Assembly: GCA_039602395.1 (NCBI GenBank) | Contig: JBCNJP010000017.1 | Span: 11,992,315-12,056,314, forward strand | From: Deinandra increscens subsp. villosa | Taxonomy: Eukaryota > Streptophyta > Magnoliopsida > Asterales > Asteraceae | Length of the DNA: 64,000 bases | Reading direction: 5' to 3' | Part shown: positions 23,234 through 32,990 of the stretch, piece by piece | How the letters are laid out: each line of letters begins with the position of its first letter | How positions within the stretch are numbered: position 1 is the stretch's first letter | Made by a program: the position numbers and the translations under genes | Notes under the pieces: model-generated | What the model was told of the DNA's origin: nothing | Seen by the model: the letters and a program-made list of their open reading frames with translations, nothing else | The model's database searches: none

Positions 23234-23614
23234 GAAAAATTGGAATTAAATAATACAAGTTATTAGGTATTGGCGGATAATAATCCGAGTTCCAATATTG
23301 GCCTACAATAATCCCAATTATTTGGGTCTTGGAATTCATTGGGCCGCCGTTAATTTTTCACTAACTCTGTTAGTTGTGTGCTGACGTGGAACATGCCACG
23401 TCAGCAAGTATGATGCCACATCACCTGCCACGTCAGCAAAAATGATGCCACATCACCTGCCACGTCAGCAAAGACTAGCGGAGTTAGTGAAAAATTAACG
23501 GCGGCCCAATGAATTCCAAGACCCAAACAATTGGGATTATTGTAGGCCAATATTGGAACTCGGATTATTATCCGCCGATACCCAATAACTTGGATTATTT
23601 AATTCCAATTTTCC
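23234..23614. mobile_element. Mutator-type foldback MITE, 381 bp
   Basis: Long inverted repeats of about 130-140 bases start G(A/G)AAAATTGGAATTAAATAAT and face each other. A 9-bp direct duplication TAAAATAAA flanks them (23225-23233, 23615-23623), the length typical of Mutator-like elements. The centre holds two copies of a 32-base unit with 'tgccacgtcagcaa'. No transposase. Confidence 0.88.
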
Positions 23615-24290
23615 TAAAATAAATAAACAAATTAAAATTGTCTCCTATCCTGATGATTTTAACTTTTAAGCATGTCCAATGGAGCTCTTTAGTTTCATGG
23701 CAGTTAGAGAGGCCAATCTAAAACAGTTTCATTCTTTTTTAGTGGTTAAAAGTTGGTATGGTTCATTAAAGGCTAAAACAGTTAGTTATAAACAGGTAGT
23801 TATTAGTTAATGTAATTAATAAAATAGGATTTAAGAATAAAATGTGTGTCTCTAGTTAACTTATTTCCATGTGCATAATTAATCCTAGTCCCCACAAAAA
23901 CCAAAGACATAAGCCTACTTTATGTGCAAAGAGACAACAGATGGAAAAAGAGGGGAAGCAATTTTGGGCCAGGTAGAAAACGACAAAATACAGGTGGATA
24001 GCCAGTACAAACTCACATGAAAAAAAAAAGCCCTGTTGATGACATTACAGAAAAAAATTTGAAAATAATGCAGGCATCCTCTTCATTTTTAGCCATTTAT
24101 GATCATGTGACTTGGTGCTTTTTTCTCAAATTCACAGTGGGGTTCCTTCCCCACTTGCCACTCACCTCTAAAGTTGAACAATTTATTGTCATGCTTCTTT
24201 GATCTTTCTATATCTTCTCCTTATTTATTGAATTATTTCACATTTCAAGACCCTAAATTCTTTGAGCAAAATATTTGCTTGTTTACTCAA

Positions 24291-24656
24291 ATGGAGGTCT
24301 CCAAATACCTTGGAGTTGCTAATGAGTGTAGCAGCAGTGAATCAGGTTGGACCATGTACATTGTTTCTTCCATGCATGAAACCAATCATCATGGTCATGA
24401 TGAAAGTCATTATTATAATAAAATGCATCATAATGAAGATAGTGATGATTCGATGGTCTCGGATGCATCTTCTGCTCCGAGTCGTCAAGGAATCTTGCGT
24501 GGAAACGCGAAAAAGCGAAGTGGAATTCGCCGGGAATCCAGACAGGCATTGAATCAAAAGCAAGTGGAAAGAAAGTTGTATGATAGAAGGCAAAGAGCAG
24601 TGAGAGAAGAATACAAGACAAAGATTGAAGTTAAGGCAAAGAAGGGTACTAGCTAG
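24291..24656 (+). CDS. SOFL: SOB FIVE-LIKE (SOFL) protein
   Basis: A plant-specific small protein; the Arabidopsis family members SOB5 and SOFL1/2 raise cytokinin responses when over-expressed. The single exon codes 121 residues. Both family signatures are present: the serine/tryptophan box CSSSESGWTMYI (residues 13-24) and the SDDSMVSDASSAP box (51-63). Between them is a histidine-rich stretch (29-47). The C-terminal third is basic and helical (RKLYDRRQRAVREEYKTKIE). I chose the ATG at 24291 because the protein then begins a few residues before the first box, as in the family; the in-frame ATG at 24174 would add an unrelated hydrophobic leader. It is the only clear non-transposon gene in the window, and nothing disrupts it. 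Confidence 0.9.
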   Translation: MEVSKYLGVANECSSSESGWTMYIVSSMHETNHHGHDESHYYNKMHHNEDSDDSMVSDASSAPSRQGILRGNAKKRSGIRRESRQALNQKQVERKLYDRRQRAVREEYKTKIEVKAKKGTS

Positions 24657-24659
24657 CTA

Positions 24660-25671
24660 GTTTGTTAATTTGAAGTTTGATTTGTTTGTGAATGTTTCTG
24701 TTTTTTTTTTTCAAGAATTAAGGAGCCTGGTATAAGGTTTTAATCCATGCACATACATTTGTTGTTTCAGGCACTTAAGAATTATATATGATTTCATATC
24801 ATATAACATGCATTTGGGTACAAAGTGAAATGAACATACTATTTGGTTCAAAGGAAACTATATAAATCATCACATATAGATCATTTATTTCTTTAACTTC
24901 CTGATGGATTGTGGCAGGAACAGTCCATTCAAAGGATTAGATGAGGGAATTTGGAAGGATAATCTTTCAAGAAAAGTGAAATATTAAAATTAACTTTTTT
25001 TGTAAGTGTAAGATGACAACAATGGTTAATAGTCCCCACAAATACTTGCCAACTTTGTCTGCTTTTGCCTCCTACTTTTCTTTATCATAAGTTGAAAATT
25101 ACAATAGACAAAACCTGACAAAACATTCAAAATAGTATCTTTGCATCAATTCAACCCAAAAACCTCCAAACAAAGTAAAACCTAATTATACAATTATATC
25201 CTTCATTGTGATTATATGTAAAGTAATTAAATGATCACATTGATCCCAAATATTTTTTAACGGCTTTATTTTTCACCACTTGTTCACTAATAAACTTGAA
25301 CCTCTAATGGGATGAACACCTTAAACTATATCAGGATACCATTAAGCTAAAAGCCTTTAGTGCGATAGATCTTTTTTAAGAGACGTAATTAACAAGTAAA
25401 TAGTGTATGGTTGTTCAACAATGTTCCATAAGTAATAGGTCCAGTGGTTATTATATGTTCATGTTCCCCTTTTTCACATAATATAGCATTGTTCTTTAGT
25501 TAGCATCTTTTGTAGAAGGAACATAACTCACCTTTTGTAGAAGGAACCGGGTTTTTATTTAATTTTTAAATATATCCAAAAGCTTGTAATTTCTAGAATA
25601 ACATGTTTATCTTTCTTCTTATAAGTTACTTTTTTTATTTGTAAAAGATAGATGGACTAAAAACTGTAAAA
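24660..25671. other. 3' flank of SOFL, no gene seen
   Basis: AT-rich; a T-rich 3' untranslated region is likely to about 24800. No further gene or repeat boundary before the target duplication at 25672. Confidence 0.5.
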
Positions 25672-25676
25672 TATAG

Positions 25677-26013
25677 TGTTGATACATGGTCCTTGATCGT
25701 CATGTGAAGTATCGAATACAAGACGGATCACACATTATAGCTGAGGTCCGAACTCCCAGCGAACCTGGATTTCGGACAGCTCCGAATGTGTGGCCGAACC
25801 TGAGGTTCGGCCAGTCGTATTTCAGCCTTATAAATATGTGTATCTTGTATTGTATTCAGTAACAGTCTAAGCTTCCGTGTCATACTATCTGATTGTACTC
25901 TGTGGTTATCTCTGTGGTTAATACAAGTCAATTGTATTTACTCTCTGCGTTGTACACGTTTACATTGATTTCGTTACGATTAAGTAGAAGATCCACACGC
26001 TCACGCACTTTCA
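25677..26013 (+). mobile_element. 5' LTR of the gag-only element
   Basis: 337 bp, TG...CA. TATA-like ttataaatatg at about 25829. The U3 carries inverted GTCCGAACT...ATTTCGGAC and GGCCGAACC...GGTTCGGCC pairs; the first is a perfect 11-bp pair only in the 3' LTR copy. Confidence 0.93.
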
Positions 26014-26030
26014 AGTGGTATCAGAGCATT
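26014..26030 (+). promoter_or_regulatory. Primer-binding site (initiator tRNA-Met)
   Basis: The sequence tggtatcagagc starts 3 bases after the LTR end. It is the standard complement of the plant initiator tRNA-Met 3' end and the start site of minus-strand DNA synthesis. Confidence 0.9.
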
Positions 26031-26244
26031 AGGTTTGCTCTAATAGTCGGAAATCAGTGTTTTTCGGAGTTTTGAGTTCAAATTCATGTTTTTACGAAAA
26101 TGTCAATCATTTTTGAGTTCGTTTGATCATTTCGAGTGTGCTTTTAATCAAAAATCTGTTTCTAGATTGTTTCTATCGAGTTTGCTTGAATTCCTGTCGA
26201 AAATTCCAGTCAAAAACGTTGAAAATCGAGAAAATGAGGTCGAG

Positions 26245-26475
26245 TGAAATCTGTCTCGTTTGAGGTTCGGACAAGCTCGGCATAAACGCTCCGAACTTGA
26301 AGTTCGGATGAAGTTCGGTCTCTAATTTGGTTCGGTGAGAGTTCGGTGAGGGATCGGTGAGAGTTCGGTGAGGGATCGGTCAGCGTTCGGACTAAGTTCG
26401 GTGATAATTCGGAGTATTTTGGTTTTTGTTCTTCCGAAGGTCTGGTTTGGAGAGGTTCGGAGTGAACAGTAACTA
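26245..26475 (+). repeat. GTTCGG-rich leader repeats
   Basis: About nine exact GTTCGG words plus ATCGG and ATTCGG variants lie between the primer site and the gag start, including a tandem 'gagttcggtgagggatcggt' unit. The LTRs contain the same word in inverted pairs. This position is where packaging and dimerisation signals sit in LTR retrotransposon RNA; the role is inferred. Confidence 0.65.
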
Positions 26476-26486
26476 ATTTTTCGAAA

Positions 26487-29400
26487 ATGTCCGATTTTCA
26501 AGCGTTCGCGGCTATTCAAAATTCGGTTCAAGCTACGATGCAAACAATGATGAATTATGATAATGAAATCGGAACAAGTCAAAAAAATTCCCAAATTGCT
26601 AAAATTTAAAGATTATCATAGTTGGGTTAAACGGTTTGAAGCATTTGTCGATACAAATGATATTGATATGTGGTTAGCTTTCACTGAGCAATATGTTTAC
26701 CCTAAAGATGACACTGGTGAACCTATTCTTCAAAGAAAAATGTCTTCTGAACAAAAGAAAGCTTATCAAGCTGAGAAAAAGGCGTATGGTACGTTAACGA
26801 TGGCATTGCCTAAAGAGTTACTGCATCAATTTGCTGGTAACTACACATCAAAAAGTCTATGGGATGCGTTGGAAAAACGATGTGAAGGCAATGTCCAATA
26901 CAAAAAAAGTAGACAAAAGGTTTTGAAGTGAAAGAGTTTGATAGTTTTAAGCATTATCAAAATGAAACGATTCCCAATCTGATTGCAAGATTCGCTCATC
27001 TGATGAGTGAAATGCGTTTGGTGAATCTTACTAAAGAAGAGATTGATATGAAAGAAAAGATCTTGGAAGCTTTGCCTGAAAAGTGGGAGAATTATGTGAT
27101 GATGATTACTCACGATAAGGATTTTTCAGGATTGTCTTTCAATGATTTGGTTCAAAGAATTCAGGCTCGGGATATGGAATTAATGGTGAATAAATCACTT
27201 CCTACACAAATTCAGAATCCTGCAGTGTATCATGGTGAAAATGACTCTACAATGAATGCTGGGAAGTCTAATATTCTTAGTTCTGCTCCTCCTACAGCAT
27301 TTCTGGCAGGTAAATCAGAAATTCCAAGTTATTCCTCTGCTGGTTGTACTGTGTCAATTCCTAGTTCTTCGACTCAAAGTGCATTGTCTGTTCAACTGTC
27401 GATGATTATAATGCGTTGATGTCTGCATTGGTATCTTCATATTTTGGTATTATCACTGGTTCTGTGAATAATGCTGAGTTAGCAAATGAAGATTATGATC
27501 AGATTGATTATGATCATTTAGAGGAAATGGATCTAAATTGGCAGTATGCGATGTTGGTTCGTCGAACAAAGAAGTTTTTCAATAGAACTGGTAAGAAGAG
27601 ACTTAATCACGAAGGAAAGATTGGATTGGACAAATCTAAGGTGAAATGTTATAAGTGTTCAGTTTATGGTCACTTTGCTCGAGAATGTCCAAGTTCTACA
27701 GAAAGTAAATTGAAGACTGGTCAGCATGCACATTTAGTTTTTCATCCGTCAGATAAAAATGAAAAGGTTGAACAGAAATCTGCTACTCTTGCTCATGATT
27801 GGACTGATACATTTATGCATCCAGATGAATTTGCCTGGAATGCAGATTCAACAGTTAAAAAGAATCATACTCCAATCTCAATTGCTTTAACCGTTCAACA
27901 TGCTGATGATGACAGCTTTTTAACTGAGTCTGATACTTCTTCAAGTATATCTTTGGTTCAAGAAGAATTACCTAAGATTCCTGAGAATTCAAAAGCTGAT
28001 GAATTTAAATGTTATAAATGTGAGAAGTTGCTCAAGGAATTTGCAAGTTTTGAACAACATCGTCAAATTTCAACTGAAGAAATTGTGGTGTTAAAGAAAG
28101 AGTTGGATGATTTTCAAAAGAAATATTATGATTTGGTTCATATACATGAAGATGTTTTGAAGGAAAAGGCTCAATTGGCTGAAGAGTGTGAAAAAGCCAA
28201 AGCTGAAGCGTTAGACGCAGCTCAAGATTTTGAGAATCTGTTTGAGAAGAGTTATCCGGTTCAACAAAAATATGAAGAGGCTACTGCTCTTATTGCTAAA
28301 ACTGCTGTTACCGTTGAGAAACTTCAAAATAAGATCTCTATGCTTCACGATGAAAATGTTCTTTACAGAGACAAGAATGAAGTGTTAACAAAAGATGTTG
28401 AAATCTACAAGCAAAAGAGAGAAAATGTGCTTGAAGAATTATATGCTGAATGTGAGATCCGGAAGTTACAAACTTATGAGTATGATGATCTCAATGCAAA
28501 ATTCATCAAGTCACAACAAGAGGTGTTTGAAGGTCAACAAAAAATTAATGACTTGAAATTGGAGATTTTAGAATTGAAAAGACAAGTTAAGAATTGCAAT
28601 TTGTCACCGACATTGCTAAATTTCTTATACAAGCAGGATCAGAGTTCAGAGAAGTCTAAGGAAGAAAATATTCACTTGGTACCTCAACCAGTGGATTTGA
28701 TTGAAGTTACTTCTGCTCAGATTGATCCAAACAATGAATTGCATGACTATTCACAGTTTGCTACTCCACCCAAGAAGAACAAGTCCAAGTCTAAAAGGAA
28801 GGAGAAACCTTTGGGTGAAGCTCCAAAATTTATTTCAAAGTCTGTATTGCTGGAAAATGAGAAAGTGTTTGATAAGGTTGCTTCGAGTTCTTCATCTGCA
28901 ACCGAAGAAGAAAACATTTTAATTGAAAAGAACAAGCTGAAGGATATCAAAGCCAAATTTACTAATGAAGCTAAGTCAAGAATTGCTTCAGGTTCTTCGT
29001 CCAATTCTTCAAAGACTCAAGGATCTAAACACAAAGGTTTAGGTTACAAAGTGTTGGAAGAACCAGTTCAAGCAAAGAAATCAGTGAAGGCTGAGAAGGT
29101 TCCTAAAGCAAAAGTTACAAAGAAATCACCATCTCAGAAGGAATTTTCTTCTTATTCTGGAAGATCTTCATCTTCAAGGAGTCCATATCCTAGGTATGAT
29201 TCTTCTGATGGTTTCTTTGATAACTTTCATTCTGAACATTCATCTGATTCTCAAAAATCAAACCATTTTTTAAACAATTTTAGAGAAAGACTTTGTTATG
29301 TATGTCGTCAACCAGGACATCTAGCTGCTGATTGTCCGACGACTGCATATATCCACAAAACTGCAAAATATGTGGATAACAAAGGTCAAATTTTTGATGA

Positions 29401-29605
29401 ACCATGGTCCCCAAAGCTTAAGTCAACTCGTAAATTGTCTTGGTCTAAATCAAGTTCGTCGGTTGAATCTGATTCAGGTTCCGATCAAAAATTAAAACTT
29501 TTACAAATTTGGAAACCAAAAGTTGTTTCCAAGGCCAACAAGGACTTTGTGGAAGACACCGGGCGACCCGACGCTGTTGATTCGGGTCGATCCCAATGCA
29601 ACTAA
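26487..29605 (+). pseudogene. gag-like protein with two CCHC knuckles and a long coiled coil (frameshifted)
   Basis: Structural protein of a copia-type particle. It starts at 26487 (MSDFQAFAAIQ). It is read in pieces: frame changes at about 26540-26556, 26930 and 27400, after which 27416-29605 is open for 729 codons. The N-terminal part (LLKFKDYHSWVKRFEAF; MWLAF) matches the copia gag/UBN2-type fold. The first knuckle is CYKCSVYGHFAREC (27647-27688). Then come roughly 350 residues rich in Glu, Lys and Leu heptads (coiled coil), a Ser/Lys-rich linker, and a second knuckle CYVCRQPGHLAADC (29294-29335). The frame stops soon after, where a protease would normally begin. The second knuckle and the long coil are unusual next to ordinary copia gag. 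Confidence 0.8.
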
Positions 29606-30219
29606 TGTTTTATTTGGTGTCAAGCAGGTGTTTCAGGAAGACCTTTCGGTGATTAGAAAATTGCTGATTGTGAAATATCTGTTCTAATTAACTTGAATTT
29701 CAAAATCACTTTTGTTTTCAAAAGACTAAACTGCTAGTGTTCGTGTTGGTTAATCAATTTTTCTTGTTTTTCATTCCGTCGTCTTCTGAGGGGGAGTTTG
29801 TTTTTGCAAAAATACAAAAATAGTGTGTTGTTTTTCAATTAGTAAAAATGAAAATCTATAAATAGAGTTGTCATTTTTAAGGGGAGAAATTTGAAAAATC
29901 CAAAAACATTGAAAAATGAGAAATTGTATCCGACATGATTGGGAAATGATGGTACATTGGCTGACAGTGTCTGACTCATGGATAAAGTAGATGAAAAAGC
30001 CATAAGACCATTTGATCGATGTGCAAGGTAGGCTCAGCAAATCAGAAAGTATACAAATGCGATATACACTAAATCTGATGTTTGACCTAGTGGACAACAT
30101 CTTGATGCATATCTCATGATATATCAAGAAAAAGATATGTGAAAAATAAAATGAGAAGTCACTGTGTATACATGTGTTCATTTTGCAAAGATTTAAACTT
30201 GTTTGATTTTCTTTATTTT
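29606..30219 (+). other. Non-coding 3' region of the gag-only element, first part
   Basis: No frame worth calling. At 29787-29802 the text gagggggagtttgtt repeats the polypurine tract and LTR start found at 31179-31193, so a second, internal purine tract sits just after gag. Confidence 0.6.
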
Positions 30220-30458
30220 GTCAAACGATCGGACTTTCTCTGCGTGTCGAAAGACCGACCTGATCGTTGTTCGTTTGACGTTCTGGTTTATTTTCTTTGG
30301 TGTTTCGTATAACTCATCGGACTTTCTCTGCGTGTACGGGAGTATCGACCTGATTGTTGTTGAGTTATACAACTTCAACTTGTTTTATTTTCTTATTTTG
30401 TTAAATCCGAGGCCTTATCTGCGTATCGAAAGATCGACCTTAAGGTAGACGATTTAAC
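30220..30458 (+). ncRNA. Three tandem covarying hairpin units (structured RNA candidate)
   Basis: Units at 30220-30279, 30307-30370 and 30400-30458. Each has an outer stem whose sequence differs in every unit but pairs perfectly (GTCAAACGA/TCGTTTGAC; GTATAACTCA/TGAGTTATAC; GTTAAATC/GATTTAAC). Each then has a conserved core ...CTTTCTCTGCGT (shortened in the third), an inner hairpin with GNRA loop (GTC-GAAA-GAC; GTAC-GGGA-GTAT; ATC-GAAA-GAT), CGACC, and a 3' bulge. Each is preceded by a similar T-rich linker (ttTATTTTCTT). A G-U pair in the second inner stem favours the + strand RNA, the sense strand of the element. No known family is recognised; function is unknown. Confidence 0.65.
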
Positions 30459-31188
30459 GTTCTTATTTTTTTTGCATGGAACACAGTTGACTATATCATG
30501 GTTACAATCATTGTGTGATTAAAATTACAAATGAGATCACAAAATGTGATAAGCAAAAGCATATCTGAGTATGTCTGATAGTGTGGGGTACACTGGTCAA
30601 TGCAAATTTAATCAATACTTTAACATATCCAGATGTTATGAGTATGATTCTGCCAGAGTTTAAAGTTGGACAAATTATATCTACAATCGGCATGGCTTAT
30701 GTGTTTCAATAATTGAAATTGAAATGTAGTTTAGCATGTTATGACCAATATGATCCCAAGTTGTGATCTTTTCACAAAAGACAAAAATAGTGTCTAATTC
30801 AGTATTGTTTTACTTTTCTTATTAGAAAATACTAAAAATATATTAGGTGTGTTTTGATATAAAGTTTCTAAAAGCCAAAAAGATTTTGTTTCTGTTTTGT
30901 TTTCGATTGATCAACACGAAATACAAAATCAATTTTTCAAAATCAAAATATCTTGGAGTCTCGAAGAGACATTTTTCACCAAGATTATTTATGTTGGCAG
31001 GTTTCTAAGTGGGAAGAGAACATCACATCTTCAAGTCTTCTGAAGATTGTTGATAAAGAGATTACACACGATGCAATATCAAGTATTCAAGTTTGAACTC
31101 ATCGTCAAAGAAGAGGAAGAGTTTGATTGAAGATACATGATACAAGTTTGAATAGAGAAGATGATACTGCACATGCCGAGGGGGAGTT
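30459..31188 (+). other. Non-coding 3' region with polypurine tract
   Basis: AT-rich with stops in all frames. It ends in the purine tract gccgagggggag (31176-31186) directly before the 3' LTR, where plus-strand DNA synthesis would be primed. Confidence 0.75.
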
Positions 31189-31525
31189 TGTTGATACATG
31201 GTCCTTGATCGTCATGTGAAGTATCGAATACAAGACGAATCACACATTATAGCTGAGGTCCGAACTCCCAGCGAACCCGGAGTTCGGACAACTCCAAATG
31301 TGTGGCCGAACTTGAGGTTCGGCCAGTCGTATTTCAGCCTTATAAATATGTGTATCTTGTATTGTATTCAGTAACAGTATAAGCTTCCGTGTCATACTAT
31401 CTGATTGTACTCTGTGGTTATCTCTGTGGTTAATACAAGTCACTTGTATTTACTCTCTGCGTTGTACACGTTTACATTGATTTCGTTACGATTAAGTAGA
31501 AGATCCACACGCTCACGCACTTTCA
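31189..31525 (+). mobile_element. 3' LTR of the gag-only element
   Basis: 337 bp, with about 8 substitutions relative to the 5' LTR and no indels. It keeps the perfect GTCCGAACTCC/GGAGTTCGGAC hairpin (about 31258-31289) and is followed by the target duplication TATAG. Confidence 0.93.
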
Positions 31526-31530
31526 TATAG

Positions 31531-31874
31531 AGGTTTATCTGAAGAGCTAAGATATTTCTAATAGCCCGACTCGAATCTATGTACTAGTCTAGATAGAGCG
31601 GCTGTCCATGAGACCGCTTTTTCATTCTCCGTTTCCATACGCTTAGTTGGGCTAGAGTGGCTAGGGGGTTAAAGATTTGTGCCCCATAAACTTCACTATA
31701 TGAGGGCCATCTCCCATCTACTCAAGCATAACCCTCCCTAAGAGTTTTCCCCTATCTTCTAGTTCTTTCTCTGTGGTAACAAGTGGCCCACACACAACCT
31801 ATACACCTCCTAGCTATCATTGTTACCACCCTATTTACCCCATCATCACTCATTGCATATTTTACCACAATCAA
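31531..31874. other. Intergenic DNA, no gene seen
   Basis: Continues the sequence interrupted at 25676. C/T-rich and AT-rich patches, no motif. Confidence 0.5.
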
Positions 31875-31882
31875 GATGGAAG

Positions 31883-32026
31883 CAGGGGCGGAACTAGAAA
31901 CACATAAATTTTTTTTTAGGGGTAGCACACGGTGATAAAATCTAAAAAATCCCAAAAATTTCCACTGCGCGTACAAGTTTAAGGGGTGGCACGTGCCACC
32001 CCTTGAACCCCCTAGGTCCTCCACTG
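31883..32026. mobile_element. hAT-type MITE, 144 bp
   Basis: Begins CAGGGGCGGAAC, ends TCCTCCACTG, and is flanked by the exact 8-bp duplication GATGGAAG (31875-31882, 32027-32034). It contains a perfect 24-bp palindrome at 31981-32004 centred on GGCACGTGCC. The larger relative at 42249-43743 shares the left terminus and the 'gtttaaggggt(g/a)gc' segment, so this looks like a deletion derivative of that family. Confidence 0.85.
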
Positions 32027-32159
32027 GATGGAAGCAATCCATGCCCAACGACTAAAGCTCAAGGCTATATATGAGCAGTATGCAATGTTTTAAAAACCGG
32101 TTTTTTTGTTAAACCGGAAAACCTTCCGGGACCGGTTCAACCGGTCGGACCGGCTTTAG

Positions 32160-32491
32160 TGAACTCACCAGCCTTGGCTGACACTTGATTGTTGAATGCT
32201 TTTCAGGTCGCTAGAAGGATCACGGACGGCACCAGAGGTGGCAGTACTCCCTATGGATACCTTTTGAAAAATCCGGAATTTTAAACATTTAAATCCATCG
32301 TTTTGTAAAAACCATAACTATAAACTTTGATTTTGCTTCCGCTAAACTATAAACTTGTTTTTGGTTTGTAATTTATGTTTTATGTTCCTCTATAAACTTT
32401 GTTATGGTTTGGTTGTAACTGAAGTCTCGAATCCTGGTCTGGATCATACCCCTACACGGTTATACTCCGTTAGTGGGAACTGGGGGTGTGA
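32160..32491 (+). mobile_element. 3' end of a gypsy-type LTR nested in the MITE
   Basis: Starts with 'agtgaactcaccagccttgg' and ends 'gggggtgtgaca', the same end type as the Tekay LTR at 61798. No primer site follows, so it is a fragment. Confidence 0.55.
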
Positions 32492-32514
32492 CAGCCAGAG
32501 TAAAACACATCCAA

Positions 32515-32634
32515 AGCTTTGACAAAGCTTGGAAATATGGTCCCTATAAACCAACTCAACATTTGTTCCCACACCAATGTGGGATAGCCAAACTCATTTG
32601 AGATTGACATCTCATTCACACACATTTTTCCAAC

Positions 32635-32637
<3 letters not shown>
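32515..32637 (-). mobile_element. Antisense fragment of the 38053-type copia LTR
   Basis: On the minus strand this reads TGTTGGAAAAATGTGTGTGA... and continues through 'cccacattggtgtgggaac', matching the LTR starts at 38053 and 40335. Confidence 0.65.

Positions 32638-32676
<39 letters not shown>
32637..32676. repeat. (TA)n microsatellite
   Basis: About 17 TA units with no interruption. Confidence 0.9.
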
Positions 32677-32679
<3 letters not shown>

Positions 32680-32990
32680 AAAATGCTAATAAACTTGGAT
32701 ACCGGCCCCAACAAAAATAGTTATTATACAATTATAATCCACTAAAAAATAATACCAAATAGGTATTTCACAAGAAAATATAAGTTTTAAACTTTAAAAA
32801 ATAATAAAAAATAATAAAAAATAACAATAAAATTAAAAAAAATAAAAAAAGTCAGAAAATGGTTGAACCGGAAAAAACCGGAAAACCGTCCAGTTCAAAA
32901 CGGTTCGGTCATGTCCAAAAAACCGGGGATTAAAAATCGGTATGAAGGCTGGTTGGCGGTTGAACCAGGTTTTAAAACATTGGAAGTATG

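Larger units (their letters stand above)
25677..31525 (+). mobile_element. Non-autonomous gag-only LTR retrotransposon, 5.85 kb
   Basis: Complete by structure: identical-length 337-bp LTRs (25677-26013 and 31189-31525, TGTTGATACATG...CACTTTCA), a 5-bp target duplication TATAG (25672-25676 and 31526-31530), a primer site for initiator tRNA-Met and a purine tract. By eye the LTRs differ at 8 positions (about 2.4%), so the insertion is fairly recent. Only gag-type coding is present: two zinc knuckles separated by a long coiled-coil region, and no protease, integrase, reverse transcriptase or RNase H. The last 1.6 kb before the 3' LTR is non-coding and holds three structured repeats. Movement would need enzymes from a related copia element. 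Gag has three frame breaks in this copy. Confidence 0.92.
32083..32982. mobile_element. hAT-type MITE, copy 2, with nested insertions
   Basis: The same termini as 6145-6581 (CAATGTTTTAAAAACCGG...TTTTAAAACATTG), with near-identical 8-bp flanks gcagtatg/gaagtatg. After the first 75 bases the element is interrupted by about 480 bases of LTR pieces, then resumes (TTTATAAAAATGCTAATAAAC... onward). The long TA microsatellite sits at the resume point. Confidence 0.82.

Noticed and set aside
24174..24290. Longer start for the SOFL protein
   Set aside because: It would add 39 hydrophobic residues with no family support; the ATG at 24291 places the first SOFL box at the expected position.
26322..26594. 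Minus-strand 90-codon frame
   Set aside because: By-product of the GTTCGG repeats in the retrotransposon leader.
30220..30458. Hammerhead, twister or other known ribozyme
   Set aside because: The conserved core (TCTGCGT...CGACC) lacks the CUGANGA...GAAA hammerhead core and does not match other catalytic cores I know.
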